This document shows positions 54,504 through 64,000 of a stretch of 64,000 bases of DNA, in pieces. Under the pieces are notes generated by a model that searched no databases, was not told the DNA's origin, and saw only the letters and a list, made by a program, of their open reading frames with translations. The stretch is from NCBI GenBank assembly GCA_028751875.1, contig CM054154.1, forward strand, positions 54,241,462 through 54,305,461. The letters run 5' to 3'. The DNA is from Rapana venosa. Taxonomy: Eukaryota > Mollusca > Gastropoda > Neogastropoda > Muricidae. The stretch's first letter is position 1. Each line of letters begins with the position of its first letter. Made by a program: the position numbers and the translations under genes.

Positions 54504-55265
54504 GTACTTGATAGTAATGATGCAGGTGCTGGATTTGTAATTCCAGCTCTGAAAATTGAAAGGTCTTACTACATTGGAAAAGACTTTTCTATTTTTTCAG
54601 CAGAGCTTGTTGCAATTGTGATGGCGTTAAACTTCCTGCTTAATTTTCCTTTCACCTGTGAACAAGTATTATTCTGTGTTGATTCCAAGTCTGTTCTACA
54701 GTCTTTACAATCCTTTAGTACTAATATAAGAGGTGAAATTGTGACTGAAATTGTTCATTTAATTCATTTTTTTGTCCACACGTGGTACCTGCATACAATT
54801 TTGCTGGATTCCATCCCATTGTGGTCTTTGGGGAAACGAATGGGCAGATTGCACAGCTAAAAAGGGGGGCAATGAACAAGGAAAATTCCATCAAAATGCA
54901 GACCCGCGTCTTTCAAAGGGATATTGTTTTCTAAAAAAAAAATTTTGCTGGGATCAGTTTGGCCCTATATCATAAATTATCTTAAAAAGGTGTGAAAGCC
55001 AAAGCCGAAAAAGTCAAATAAAAGATTCTCGTGGGAAAAAATTTTGTGTCATGACGTGCAATCTGATATACAGACAAAGGCTCGATCCCCTTAAAAACGA
55101 AATTCGTCGAAATGTTCATGTATTTGGGGTACAGATTACCCACAACATGTTATGTTTTATTGTGAATTTGAAGCCTTTTTTTGCCAGTTTGGGTTTCAAA
55201 CAACAACTCGCTAGTTTATCCCACACGACATTTTTTTTTGATAATTTTAAAATTCAGAAATAGTG
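54504..55265 (+). pseudogene. Family D LINE fragment (copy D3): RNase H and C-terminus
   Basis: The reading starts at LDSNDAGAGFVIPALK, directly after the catalytic YTDGS position, so the first Asp of RNase H is cut off by the C2 junction. FSIFSAELVAIVMALNFLL (catalytic Glu, about 54600-54650) and VLFCVDSKSVLQSL (catalytic Asp, about 54670-54710) are present. ILLDSIPLWSLG stands where WIPSHCGxxGNE-type residues are expected, shifted in frame; ADCTAKKG in the other frame (about 54846) keeps the final Asp (NEWADCTAK). A degraded C-terminus with MTCNLIYRQRLDPL and QITHNMLCFIV (about 55051-55170) follows. Quality falls after about 54870. Confidence 0.8.
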
Positions 55266-55680
55266 AAAGGTTTGAGAAAGACCCCAGGATGGGTTTTTAA
55301 AAAAAGATATTTGTTTTCCCGTTCAAGTTAAATTGTTCCCGTTTAAATTTTTTAACAAAATTTTTTTTTTAAACATAAAACTAGTGGGCAAACAATCCTG
55401 TGATGAAGAGTATACATACCTATCGCGCACACACAACACACACGTGCGCGCACGGCGCGCACAAAAACACACCACACCCCGCACAAACACACACTACCTT
55501 ACCACACATGCTATACACCCAAATACACCACACTTGCATAAACACACAGGCTCATAACGGCGCCGCACACACCACACAACACACACACACACACACACAC
55601 ACACAACACCACACAAACCACACATACAAAAACATGCGCGCCCCCACACTCACACACACTCTATCCCAAAATATTACACG
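55266..55680. repeat. CA-rich microsatellite region (3' region of D3)
   Basis: A noisy A/T stretch leads into CA repeats at about 55425-55645, including GCGCGCAC units. It is CA in D3 orientation, about 550 bp after the RNase H segment, as in the other D copies. The Thr/His frames are artefacts. Confidence 0.7.
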
Positions 55681-56930
55681 ATCTACCCCTGTTTTTCTCT
55701 CTCACATACGGGATGATTTTCTCCCTTTGCGCCTGTGGGCAGCACTGTGGGGCCTGTTTTTGATGCGGTTTGGTGGTTTTTTCTCTCCTTTTTCCGAGAT
55801 TTTTGCATTTCTTGTTATTTTTCACCCTGATTTTATTTGGTCAGAACTTTTTTCCTTTTTGTTATTATTTTTTAAAAGATATTTCTTTATAATTTTATCT
55901 TTTTTTGAATTGTTAAAAATCGATTCGATTTTTAAAATTTTTTACCTACGTGCTGGTCTTTGTGACCCATTTTATCTGACCCTCTGCCTTTAAAAAATGC
56001 CCGTGATTCCGAACTACACCCCCCCCCATCTTTCAATTCTAGGGGGTTTTTGTTCCGTACCAGGGCATTTGGGGCGCAGACTTTTAGCATGCTCGCCCTG
56101 AATTTTGTCAAAAAAAATACACGTTTGCTCCTGTTTTTAAGCAGCATATCAACACTTGGGCTTCAGGGCTGCAAAACCAACCGGGGCAAGTGACGTCTCG
56201 CCGTGGTGGGTTTCCCTCCCCCTGTGTCTCCCCCCCCTTACCTCTGCGCACTTCGGGGTCCCCCTGACAATGCTTTTTCCCCCATGCTGCCGTCCCCCCG
56301 CCCCTTCAGTTTCACTGTTCTTTTTGTTTTTGACTTTAATTTTTTTTGTTCTATGTTGATGATGAATATCATGAGTGTTTCAAACACCGAATCCCTGAAG
56401 CACATTTTCTTTACCATCTTCACTCCTGTTTCACCATCCAAACCTTGTCGTTTTTCCCTAGCCGATTCCACCATCGCCTTGTCCTCTTCCCTTGATGCTT
56501 GCCCAAAAACTCCCCACTTTCATCTTCAACCCCACCCCTTAAACCCCTTTTTAAATTTTTGTTTGTTCATGCGTCTTTCTGTCCAAATGGAAAAGCCACT
56601 TCATTTCGGATTTTCATCTCGAAAAAAACATTGATTTAAACCCTTTCCCTCCCAAAACTTGGCTTAAACCACAGGGCCTGAACCAAAAAAAAAAACAGTG
56701 ACCCCTCCTGGATATAAAACATTTTTTTCCCCCCCACTCGAGGAGGGGGATTGCCATCTCTAAAAAATTTGGAACCGCTCTTTCTTTCAGTCCAACCTTT
56801 AAATTCTCACATAAATCTTTTGAATTTGTGAAATCAATCTAACCTACCTGGCCACTCTTTTTACTATCTCTCCCTTTTACCGCCCCCCTCCTACCGTAAA
56901 AAAAACCCTAACATCTTCTCTTTTTCACCA
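55681..56930. other. No gene recognised
   Basis: T-rich and C-rich noisy sequence. Frames at 55932-56147 and 56203-56634 have no motif. No repeat shared with the rest of the window was seen. Confidence 0.5.
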
Positions 56931-58011
56931 AAAAATTCCAGTCACTCCTCGACCTACGCCTCTCTCCCACTAAACTTAAAATTCCGGTGACTTCACTTCC
57001 TTTTCGACAACCATTCTTCTCCAGATTCAACGTCTTTCTCTTTCTCTGTCCAACCATTCTCTCTCTAAAATGGAAACAAGCACGCACGTTTGGTAAATTT
57101 TTTTTAACTGGCGTTTACAAGCTTCGTTTAACTTGTCACACTGTTTCGTCACTGACGAACTGCATTCTGACATTCCGCCATTTTTTTCCTTTTTTAACAT
57201 CAAAAAAACCGTCAGAAAGAAAAATTGTTACTCGTCGCAATCTTAAGGGCCCTTTGACATTCATCCTTCTTTCACAATTTCCAACTTTTTTCACAAACCC
57301 TAACCACACTGTTTCCTGATCACTAAACACTATTCTCCCCAATCTTTGAGCATGCACCCCTATGACCTTCCTCCCTGGTAACCCTGTGCGCCATGGTATC
57401 CCCAAAAGACACTTGATAGCAAAGCGCAAACGCCGGAAAAACTAAACGGCAGGGGGCGGAAGTCAAAAACCAACAAAAAACACTTTTCCGAAAACAAATA
57501 AACAAAGTCAAACTTTTTAATCCTTTCAGCAAAGACAGACACACCCCCCAATTCTCTGTGCTACATCCATGAAACCTTTTTTTTTCCCCCTCAAAACCCT
57601 TGGTCGCAAAAACAACTCCTTGCCAACACCCAAGCCTGTTGAACTTCCCTCCATCATTTTTGCCTTCTTTTTTAGACAAAGTTTGAAACATAGCCCAACT
57701 GGTCAACTCAATTCCACCCGGGCCCCAACCCCCAGTTCCTGGGACTCCTCTCTTTTTTCCATCCCACAATAAAAAAATCATACAATTCTGAAGGGGAAGA
57801 CTAAAAAACATGCGACCTTTACCCATACCCCGCTCCTGTTTTTTCACAATGCTTTTCCACCTTGTACCCATTATCCTAAAATATAAACCATTCCCTTGTG
57901 TCGGAAATTTTCCACACTCTAAAACCGCAATAGTCACACCCTACTAAAAAGCACGACCTCGATCCCAACATTCGAAGAATTAAGGCCTGTCCAAAATTAC
58001 CCTTTTTCTCT

Positions 58012-58049
<38 letters not shown>

Positions 58050-59000
58050 GAAAAGGCCCCCAAAAAAGCCCAAACCCCCTATCCAATTTTTCCTTCACTT
58101 TTTTGTATGCAAAAACCCCCCCTTTTACCCTTTGATTATTCACCTTTGGCAAAGAAAATTTTTTCCCCTCAAAATTTCTTTGGATTATTGGGAAGCCCCC
58201 CCTGATTCCCAAGACATTTCCCAAAAAAATTTTTGGGCTTTTTAAAAAAACGTTTGGATTATCCCCCACCCTCCCCGTTTTTTTCCCCCATTACCTCACA
58301 AATTCAAAATTTGTTTTTCATTTTTTTCCAAAACCTTTCATAGGATGTTTAAAAACCCCCCCGGGGCAAATTCCTTGCCCAGCTTTTAAAAAAAGGGAAT
58401 GCTCAAAAATTACAAAATTAAATAAAAACCAAAACCAAATTTTATTCCCCCTCTTTTCTATGCCCAAGATTCCAATCTCAGTCCTTTGAACTTTGGAAAT
58501 TGGGCTTCCCCTCCTTAAAAAAAACCCACCCGCCATTTTAAAATTCCCCAAAAAGGGGTTGGACTTCCCCCTACAATTCCCAACTTAATTGCCAAAAACC
58601 AGACCCTGGCCCCTCTTTTTCCCACCAAAATTTTTATCCATCTCTTCCGCCAACTCTGGAGTCTTTAAAGAGAAAAACTGAAAAACACTCCCCTTTGATT
58701 TTTCACGGCTGCCTTTCACAAAAGGGAAAAACAATATCTGTTTTAAATGCTCCAAATCGCACCCTCTTATTCTTAAATTTCCCTTTTCCCCCCTTCCGTT
58801 CCCTTCGTTCAGGCCCGCAGATACTTTGTGCTTTCCGGGAACACCCCAGAAATTTAAACAAACCCTGTTGGCCTCGCTCCCTTCCTTTTTCTGGTCCATC
58901 CACCTGGAAGACCTCCCTCTTTCACTTCGCCAAAAGCCCCCCATATACCTTCAAATCCCCCAAAAAACCTTATTTCCCACCTAATTTTCCCCCCAAAAAT
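56931..59000 (+). pseudogene. Family A LINE (copy A4), strongly degraded
   Basis: Landmarks in the order of A1/A3 can be followed in shifting frames. FFSRFNVFLFLCPTI (about 57020) corresponds to the SNVFLFLCPT segment upstream of the endonuclease end. RKIVTRRNLKG lies near 57220. NPVRHGIPKRHLIAKRKRR (about 57378-57440) matches CAPWYTQDILIAKRKRR. TFPKTNKQSQ (about 57482) matches the LFRKQINKVKS codons in another frame. ATSMKPFFFPLKTLG (about 57560-57600) is next. Fingers residues lie near 57960-58000, interrupted by a poly-A run (58018-58047). Near 58880-58960 FWSIHLEDLPLSLRQKPP is the C-terminal WNDLPL-type motif. It is followed by a GT tract from 59048 as in other A copies. No catalytic box is readable. 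Confidence 0.72.
58018..58047. repeat. Poly-A run of about 30 bases inside A4
   Basis: It lies within the RT fingers region of A4, so it is not a LINE tail. It could be a base-calling collapse or an inserted poly-A remnant. Confidence 0.8.
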
Positions 59001-59047
59001 CTGTCCCTAATTTCAAAGCACTTTTACCTTCAAAAAGTTTTTCGAGT

Positions 59048-59240
59048 GGTGGGGGTGTGGGGGTTTTGTGTGTTGTGTGTGGTGTGTGTGGTGGTGTGTG
59101 TGTGTGTGTGTGTGGTGTGTGGGGTGTGTGTTTGTTTGTTGTGTGGGTGTGGGTGTGTGTGTGTGGTGTGTGGTGTTGTGTGTGGTGTGTGTATGCGTGG
59201 TGTGCGTGCATGCGGCTACGTGCGCGCGCATGGTTTTGAA
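59048..59240. repeat. GT-rich tract in A4 3' region
   Basis: GT units with many GG and TT interruptions, ending in GTGCGCGCGCATGG. Its position relative to the A4 C-terminus matches A1-A3. Confidence 0.8.
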
Positions 59241-59829
59241 ATATGTTGTTTATAAAGTTTTTAAAGGGGAGTTGCTGCCTTAAATGATTGATGAAGTGTT
59301 CGATTTTTTTGTTTTTTTTCAAATTCAGCGCTATTAAAATTCCATATTTATTTATTACACCAAACACACTTTCACACACACTCAAAACACACACGTGCAC
59401 CCACACACACACACACACACACTTGTCTAATTACGTAAAGTAAAAGACGTTAAATTAAGAACACAACACCAAACACACACACCACACACACACACACAAC
59501 ACACACACACACAAACACACACCACACACCACCACACTCCCGTCTATCATTTCCATTGATTTTTTCCTAAATGTAGACAAATAACATCTCAAAAAATATT
59601 GGAATGTAGGTGGAATGATACCGGGGCAAAAAGCAAAAGAAAAAAAAAAAGTAAAACTAAAGCTTATCTGATAACAGATCTGAATCAAATCTACAAAAAT
59701 GAAAAACCCCAAAAAAAAAATCAAACAAATTATTGCCCAGAAAAAAACAATACTGGTCATCATTTTGCATGTTGGGGAACCCAAACTAAAAGTTTTTGCA
59801 GAGGTGGGGGAAAAATAAAAGAATGAAAA
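59241..59829. other. Spacer with CA tracts; possible 5' part of D4
   Basis: Short CA tracts lie at 59380-59425 and 59465-59535, then A-rich noisy sequence. Open frames on the CA tracts are artefacts. From about 59590 the sequence may be noisy D4 coding sequence, but I cannot confirm a motif before 59830. Confidence 0.4.
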
Positions 59830-62480
59830 ATGGGAAAACAAACCCCATGCCCCATTAGTTTTAGATAACTCAATCTCCCTTCCTTTTTTGAAGAAAAAGC
59901 TGAAGTTTTGTGGAAATGTTTGCAAACAACAGTTGTAAAACGGGCCTTAGAAAAGAACAAACTTTTAAAAAAAAAACATGATTGGGCATCAACACAACCA
60001 AAATTTTGAAGGACAAAAAAAATCATTTGTTAATGCTCCGTCACGTAAGGGAGGAAAAAGCTGTTTTAAATAATCCTGTGGTCTTACAGATTTCAAAAGA
60101 AATTTTTAGGCATTCCCCACCTAATTTGGGTAAACTTTTATATTTTCTTTTTCCAAAAGTGCTGGACTAAAGGGTCAGCTCCCACTCATTTGGAAACAGT
60201 CTATCATTGTACCAGTGAATAAACAAGGAAAGCCTAGAACCAATAAAAACAGTTACAGACCTATTGCTCTTACATCTCATACATGCAAACTCATGGAAAG
60301 AATTATTTTAAGACGGCTTATTCATCTTTGTGAAAAATATAAAATCATTCCTGTGAATCAGCTGGGTTCAGGAAAGGTCGATCGGTTATTGAACATTTAG
60401 TAAAACTCACAACACAAGTTAAACAACAGTTTGCCAGATGTAAAAGTATTCTTGCAACTTTTTTTGACATAAAAAAAATGAGCAAGTATGGCACAGACTT
60501 TTGCATAAATTAAAATCCTTTGGAATTTCGGGTTGTATGTTAAATTTCATCAAACATTTTCTGACAGATAGATCCATTCATACTAGAATAGGAGGTACAT
60601 ATTCAAATACAAGAACTTTGGATATGGGTTTACCTCAAGGATCAGTAATCGCCCCTATTTTCTTTAATATACTAATAGCTGATTTTTCCAAAATGTTGTC
60701 AAACGATTCAGTTTTACTTTAGTATGGGGATGACATTTGCTTATGGATGAAGGTGACATTTAAATGAAAGACTCCACTTCGAACATTAAAGTATACAGAG
60801 AAACTTTATCAGTCTGAACTGAATAAAAATCAGCTCATTTATGACAGAAAATGGGCTTAGCTCGTCGCTGGAAAAACAAATATGATGCTTTTTAATTCAG
60901 GTTATGACCCTGGGAAGCTTCCTTCTTTTTACTGTAGATGACACTGAAATACTATACACCCAACATGTTAAATTTCTGGGCGTTATTCTGACTCCTAAAT
61001 TGTCTTGGTATAATCATATCAGCTATATACTGAATAAAGCAAGAAAGAGTTTAAATTTTCTAAAAATTGTGTTTTAACAACCTTGGGGGCAAGATACAAA
61101 ATCACATATCTTTAGCTACTTCTGTAGTGCGCTCAAGACTTACATATGGACAAGAGGTGTTTTCTAGCACGCCAGATACTTGTTAAATAAATTGCAAAGC
61201 GTAGATAGTAAAGCACTCAAGTTGTCTCTTGGAGTTCCTTTTCATGCATCTATTTTAGGCTCTTACAAGGAAACAGGTGTGCTACCTCTTGACGAACATA
61301 GAGAATTATGTGCTGAAAAGTATGTTTTGAGATGTTATTCAAACGAAAATTAGTCACAAAAAGAAGTTAGCTTAATATTGGACACAAATTTTGCTAAACG
61401 AGCTAGGTCAGTTGAATCACTGACATCTATAAAGAGGTACACTGCGAATGTGTTGAAAGATTCTGAAATTGATGTAAATGTTCTTGTTGTTATACCTTCT
61501 TTTTCTGCTGTCCCTGAATGGGAAATGAATAAGCCAATATTTGACATATGTCATAAAAAATCTATCAAAAGCGATCACCTAACAACTACAAGTTTAATGA
61601 ATTTCGCATATTGACACTGACAATTCAGACCACTTAAAATATAAAACAAACGGATCAAAACTTAAATAACGAACAGGTAGGTGCAGCATTTGTTATACCA
61701 GCCCATAACATTGAGAAAAAAGACCATACAACTAGTAGAGTTTCTATATTACTGCAGAACTTTGAAATATTGATGGCTCTCGACTATTTTGGTCCACTTC
61801 CTCAGAAAGATTTGAATATTGTACTATTTGTTGATTCTAAATCTGTAGTGCGCGCATTAAAATTCTTAAATCAAAATACTAGACTAGGAATGATCACTGA
61901 AATCAAACATGCTGTTCATTTATTGTCTTTGAAAGGCATCAGCGTTACTTTTTGCTGGGTTCCTTCCCACTGTGGGATTATTCCTAATGAAAAGGTCGAA
62001 AAGAGCTGTGCGACGAGGAGCCGCAAAGTTTGAGATCACTTTTAGTCAATATTCCGTTAACTTGCGAGAGGGTTAGAACTTTTGATGCATACTTCCTATA
62101 AAAAGGCAATTAAAAAAATGCTAAATTCTAATTGTTATTACACAACAAAAATGCCTAAATAGACGGATGTACAAAACACTAAGCGTTTCTGTCAAAGACA
62201 CCTATGTCTGCTTCCAGAAATAATTCCCAAACTTGTTTATAGATTCCGTTTTTTAAAAGCTCTTCGCACAAAATACTGCAAGAACATACTATGCATGGTG
62301 AAAACAATTAGCGTCAGACATCTACTTACTGGTTGTCCTAGAATTAAAGAAATCGTTTCTATGACATTGAAAGATCCGTTACTTTTAGAATCATCTGTAA
62401 GCTTAAAAGCATCCTAAACAATTATATACTTCTCTTCAGAATTTCTGAATGTCTGCTACACAGACCAATCAGTATCTCCT
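59830..62480 (+). pseudogene. Family D LINE (copy D4): RT, RNase H and C-terminus
   Basis: RT fingers: QSIIVPVNKQGKPRTNKNSY and RPIALTSHTCKLMERIILRR (frame 60215-60400). Then AGFRKGRSVIEHLVKLT and ATFFDIKKMS (motif A, last residues degraded). KSFGISGCMLNFIKHFLTDR and motif B MGLPQGSVIAPIFFNILIA lie in frame 60501-60722. The catalytic box reads YGDDICLWM (about 60723-60749), with Gly where YADD is usual. Thumb remnants extend to 61330. Frame 61378-61614 is the linker seen in D1 (AKRARSVESLTSIKRYTANV). RNase H: KTNGSK stands where YTDGS is expected, TAEL (about 61752), LFVDSKSVVRAL (about 61827-61862) and FCWVPSHCGIIPNE (about 61950-61990). The C-terminus has CMVKTISVRHLLTGCPRIKE (about 62294-62350). 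There are several frameshifts, so it is inactive. Confidence 0.87.
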
Positions 62481-62810
62481 GTGATTGATCACCCTGTTTC
62501 AAAGTTTATCATTTATGGAATGTTCTGTAAACCTCTCTTAATGCCCTTTGGTTTTTACCCCATTCTTTGTCCTAAATATCTACCGTAGTAAGGGTCAACG
62601 TTCCAAAAGTCCAAACTTTTTGGCTAGTTATAGTATCTAAAATCAGTTAATTTTCAGACGATTTGTTTGTTTAAATTCTACTTGTTATCCTTGACTGGTT
62701 GCAGATTTAGAAACATGTTCTTGATCATTCCCCTATAGTTCTTTCAAATAGTAAGGCCCTAGGTTCTTTATAACTGTTTGGTGCTTAGGTCATTTTATTG
62801 GCACTCACCT
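62481..62810. other. D4 3' untranslated sequence, no gene
   Basis: AT-rich sequence between the D4 C-terminus and a CA tract. No motif or frame. Confidence 0.5.
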
Positions 62811-62990
62811 CACACACACACACACACACATGCACGCGCATGCACGCATGCACGCTGACACACATTCGCATGCTCACACACAAACAAGCGCACACACATG
62901 CATATGCACACAAACACACACATACATACACACGCACGCACGCAAGCACACAAAAATAAACATACAGGCACACACAATAACACAATTTCT
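62811..62990. repeat. CA-rich tract with GCAC units (3' region of D4)
   Basis: CA and GCACGCATGC-type units in D4 orientation, about 780 bp after the RNase H segment. Same orientation as in D1-D3. Confidence 0.85.
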
Positions 62991-63160
62991 CTGATAAATT
63001 TACATACACACCCCACTCTCCCCCCCCCCTCCCCCCCTCCCCGCGCGCCCACACCACTCAAAACACTCACTCACAGTCTCACAAACGCCCACAATTTCAC
63101 TCATTAGCTCACACTCACTCATTCACCACACGTACTACACACTCATTCACAGAATTTACA
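62991..63160. other. C-rich and CTCA-rich spacer
   Basis: A CCCCCCCCTCC run near 63020-63040 and CACTCACTCA-like units at 63060-63150. Simple sequence, no gene. Confidence 0.55.
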
Positions 63161-63164
63161 AAAC

Positions 63165-63240
63165 CACAATTACCTGGGGACTGGCCCGTAACAAAGCACA
63201 TAAGGGGCTTATTCCATTATCCTCGATATAAAAAAAAAAA
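63165..63240 (+). repeat. Family F 3' terminal block (tail copy 3)
   Basis: TACCTGGGGACTGG, AAAGCACATAAGGGGCTTATT, CATTATCCTCGATATAAAA. It matches 44771-44842. Only the last ~70 bp are visible; no F coding part precedes it. Confidence 0.65.
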
Positions 63241-63339
63241 TAAATTAAAAAATTAAAAATTCACTTCATACATCACACACATACACCACGCATGTATAAC
63301 ACACTCACAACCCATACTCTCACACACATGCCACACACA

Positions 63340-63415
63340 CATGCACACATACTCACACACACACACACCACCACACACACCCCACACCAAACACGCGCAC
63401 ACACACACACACACA

Positions 63416-63446
<31 letters not shown>

Positions 63447-63490
63447 CACAACACACACACACACACAAACACACAAACACACACACACAA
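63340..63490. repeat. (CA)n microsatellite
   Basis: CA units with CACC and CAAA interruptions. Thr/His and Val/Cys frames are artefacts. Confidence 0.92.
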
Positions 63491-64000
63491 CTGTTCTGTT
63501 TTGTACTTATTAATTTCACAACCAGCACGAGCCCTTCATTTTCGATATCCCTCTCATTTCCGGCGCATGCGTTAATTATCTCCCCTGGCCTTGCCTTCCT
63601 CCTGAAGTCCGAACAATAACAGGCTGCACACCAGTATTAAAAAATCACTCTTTTCCTTCTGTTTTTTTATGTAACTCTTATATTCATACCGCACATACTA
63701 AGGCATCCACAAAAAAAAAACCACTTTTTTTGAAAGAAAAGCCTCTGACTCAAAACTCATGTGATTTTGAACAAATTTTGGGAGGTTTGAATTTTTTTGA
63801 ATTTTCAGCAAAAACTGTGGGCCCCCCGTCCTTTGTCGCTGCTAGCTTCCTTACCACAATATGCATGCGCCGGGTCCCAAAGCTGTAGGAATACAGCAAC
63901 CTCATTGATGGTTATTTCCAACTTTCTCGTGACTGCCTGGTATTGTTTTATGTCCTCAATCACAAAAACAACTGCACAGTCCATTTTTTCATGCTTAAAA
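63491..64000. other. No gene recognised to window end
   Basis: Mixed sequence with A and T runs. No frame longer than about 60 codons, no LINE motif and no shared repeat noticed. Confidence 0.5.

Noticed and set aside
60723..60749. YGDD as evidence of a viral polymerase
   Set aside because: Surrounding motifs (LPQGSVIAP, RNase H, Cys/His end) are those of the D LINE family.

Overview
This is eukaryotic, repeat-dominated, non-coding DNA. No host protein-coding gene, rRNA or tRNA could be supported. The mix of APE-type LINE families (L2/CR1-like, RNase H-bearing I-like and RTE-like), abundant CA/GT/CT microsatellites, and a LINE ORF1 that begins with a 2A-like peptide suggests a lophotrochozoan, most likely a mollusc. 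That assignment is inference. The window contains one 500-N scaffold gap. Several stretches look like unpolished long-read sequence, with neighbour-copy homopolymer errors: roughly 1-720, 2.9-9.8 kb, 22.9-30.2 kb and 49.7-60 kb. Most frameshifts there cannot be separated from base-calling error.

I name the LINE families for this window only. A is L2/CR1-like, with a GT tract and a GCGCTATATC-type tail ending in (TTA)n; copies are A1 15.9-18.1(+), A2 29.1-31.4(-), A3 35.1-38.4(-), A4 56.9-59.0(+). B is CR1/jockey-like: one copy at 27.5-39.2(+), broken into four pieces. C is RTE-like: C1 31.9-35.0(+), C2 51.6-54.5(-). D has an RNase H domain: D1 9.8-11.6(-), D2 48.7-50.9(-), D3 54.5-55.3(+), D4 59.8-62.5(+), and a fragment at 47.9-48.1(-). 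E is an endonuclease/RT family of which only RT parts are seen: E1 5.0-6.5(-), E2 12.95-14.3(-), E3 20.2-22.0(+). F is CR1-like with ORF1 and ORF2: F1 18.1-22.9(+), F2 39.3-44.8(+), plus 3'-tail fragments at 14.6-15.0(-) and 63.2(+). H is CR1/jockey-like at 6.9-8.8(+). A separate ORF1-like remnant with an SGNH-hydrolase-like end lies at 0.7-2.9 kb.

Layout: 0-3 kb ORF1-like remnant; 3-9 kb noisy sequence with E1 and H; 9-12.9 kb D1 and CA-rich repeats; 12.9-18.1 kb E2, an F tail, microsatellites and A1; 18.1-22.9 kb F1 interrupted by E3; 22.9-27.5 kb unassigned noisy sequence; 27.5-39.2 kb element B with A2, C1 and A3 nested inside it; 39.3-44.8 kb nearly complete F2; 45.1-47.7 kb a ~1.05 kb direct repeat on both sides of the N gap, probably a false duplication; 47.9-55.3 kb D fragments and C2; 56-59 kb A4; 59.8-62.5 kb D4; then CA repeats to the end.

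The strongest observations are: (i) three independent LINE insertions inside one LINE, one with a 12-bp target-site duplication that restores the host reading frame; (ii) a 2A-like motif at the start of F2 ORF1; (iii) family-specific dinucleotide tracts with fixed orientation in the LINE 3' regions; (iv) the overlapping contig ends at the gap; (v) a 147-bp internal duplication within F2 ORF2.
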